A stretch of 6,274 bases of DNA from CAZVJA01 sp964626885 (GTDB lineage: Bacteria; Planctomycetota; Planctomycetia; Planctomycetales; Planctomycetaceae). Every line of letters begins with the position of its first letter. Within the stretch, counting starts at the first letter, position 1. This document shows, piece by piece, positions 6,266-6,274 of the stretch. Location: positions 1 through 6,274 of the forward strand of contig CAZVJA010000270.1 in assembly GCA_964626885.1 (NCBI GenBank), given 5' to 3'. The notes under the pieces were generated by a model that searched no databases, had not been told where the DNA came from, and was given only the letters and a program-made list of their open reading frames with translations. The translations under genes and the position numbers were made by a program.

Positions 6266-6274
6266 AATAGACGG
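6248..6274 (+). CDS. Possible start of a divergent gene with a Tat-like N-terminus (partial)
   Basis: ATG at 6248 opens nine codons to the window edge, reading MKRTTLNRR. A basic start ending in Arg-Arg is how many twin-arginine (Tat) signal peptides begin, and proteins with RR-F-L type leaders are common in planctomycetes. If correct, the next residues should be hydrophobic, and the product would be exported folded across the inner membrane. A weak GGA (6241-6243) is the only Shine-Dalgarno-like sequence nearby, 4 bases before the ATG, and it falls in a predicted stem. The gene would be divergent from the SPFH gene, with a 116-base region between the start codons. Nine codons are too few for a firm call. 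Confidence 0.4.

Noticed and set aside
1..6274. tRNA, rRNA, CRISPR array, insertion sequence or phage attachment site
   Set aside because: I saw no cloverleaf-like sequence, spaced repeats, transposase motifs or flanking direct repeats in the non-coding stretches.

Overview
The window looks like a piece of a GC-rich bacterial chromosome, most likely from a planctomycete. That assignment is an inference. It rests on the high GC content, the style of the transporter proteins, a very large SPFH protein, a GC-rich structured element at the left edge, and what may be the start of a twin-arginine (Tat) exported protein at the right edge. No rRNA or taxonomic marker gene is present to confirm it.

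Layout: positions 1-276 hold no convincing gene, only a GC-rich inverted-repeat region (about 1-83) and a leader with a weak promoter candidate and two small hairpins. Three genes on the + strand then form a compact operon: a lipoprotein substrate-binding protein (277-1275), a double-domain ATPase (1291-2790) and a membrane permease (2787-3839). The first two are 15 bases apart and the last two overlap by 4 bases. Together they make a complete ABC importer of the CUT2 (ribose/galactose/xylose) type: the lipoprotein captures the ligand outside the inner membrane, the permease forms the channel, and the fused ATPase powers uptake. No kinase, isomerase or regulator gene lies in the window, so the sugar (or sugar-like ligand) cannot be named.

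A 10-bp perfect hairpin (3843-3878) fills the 54-base gap between the operon and a convergent gene on the - strand (3894-6131). That gene encodes a 745-residue membrane-anchored SPFH/Band 7 (flotillin-like) protein. Its N-terminal half is the most interesting part of the window: an internally duplicated, beta-rich repeat region, followed by the SPFH domain and a long coiled coil. This order recalls the repeat/shoulder/helix order of the eukaryotic major vault protein.

The right edge (6132-6274) carries two inverted repeats and the first nine codons of a probable divergent + strand gene, starting MKRTTLNRR. The second inverted repeat overlaps the start of that gene, leaving its ATG in a predicted unpaired bulge.
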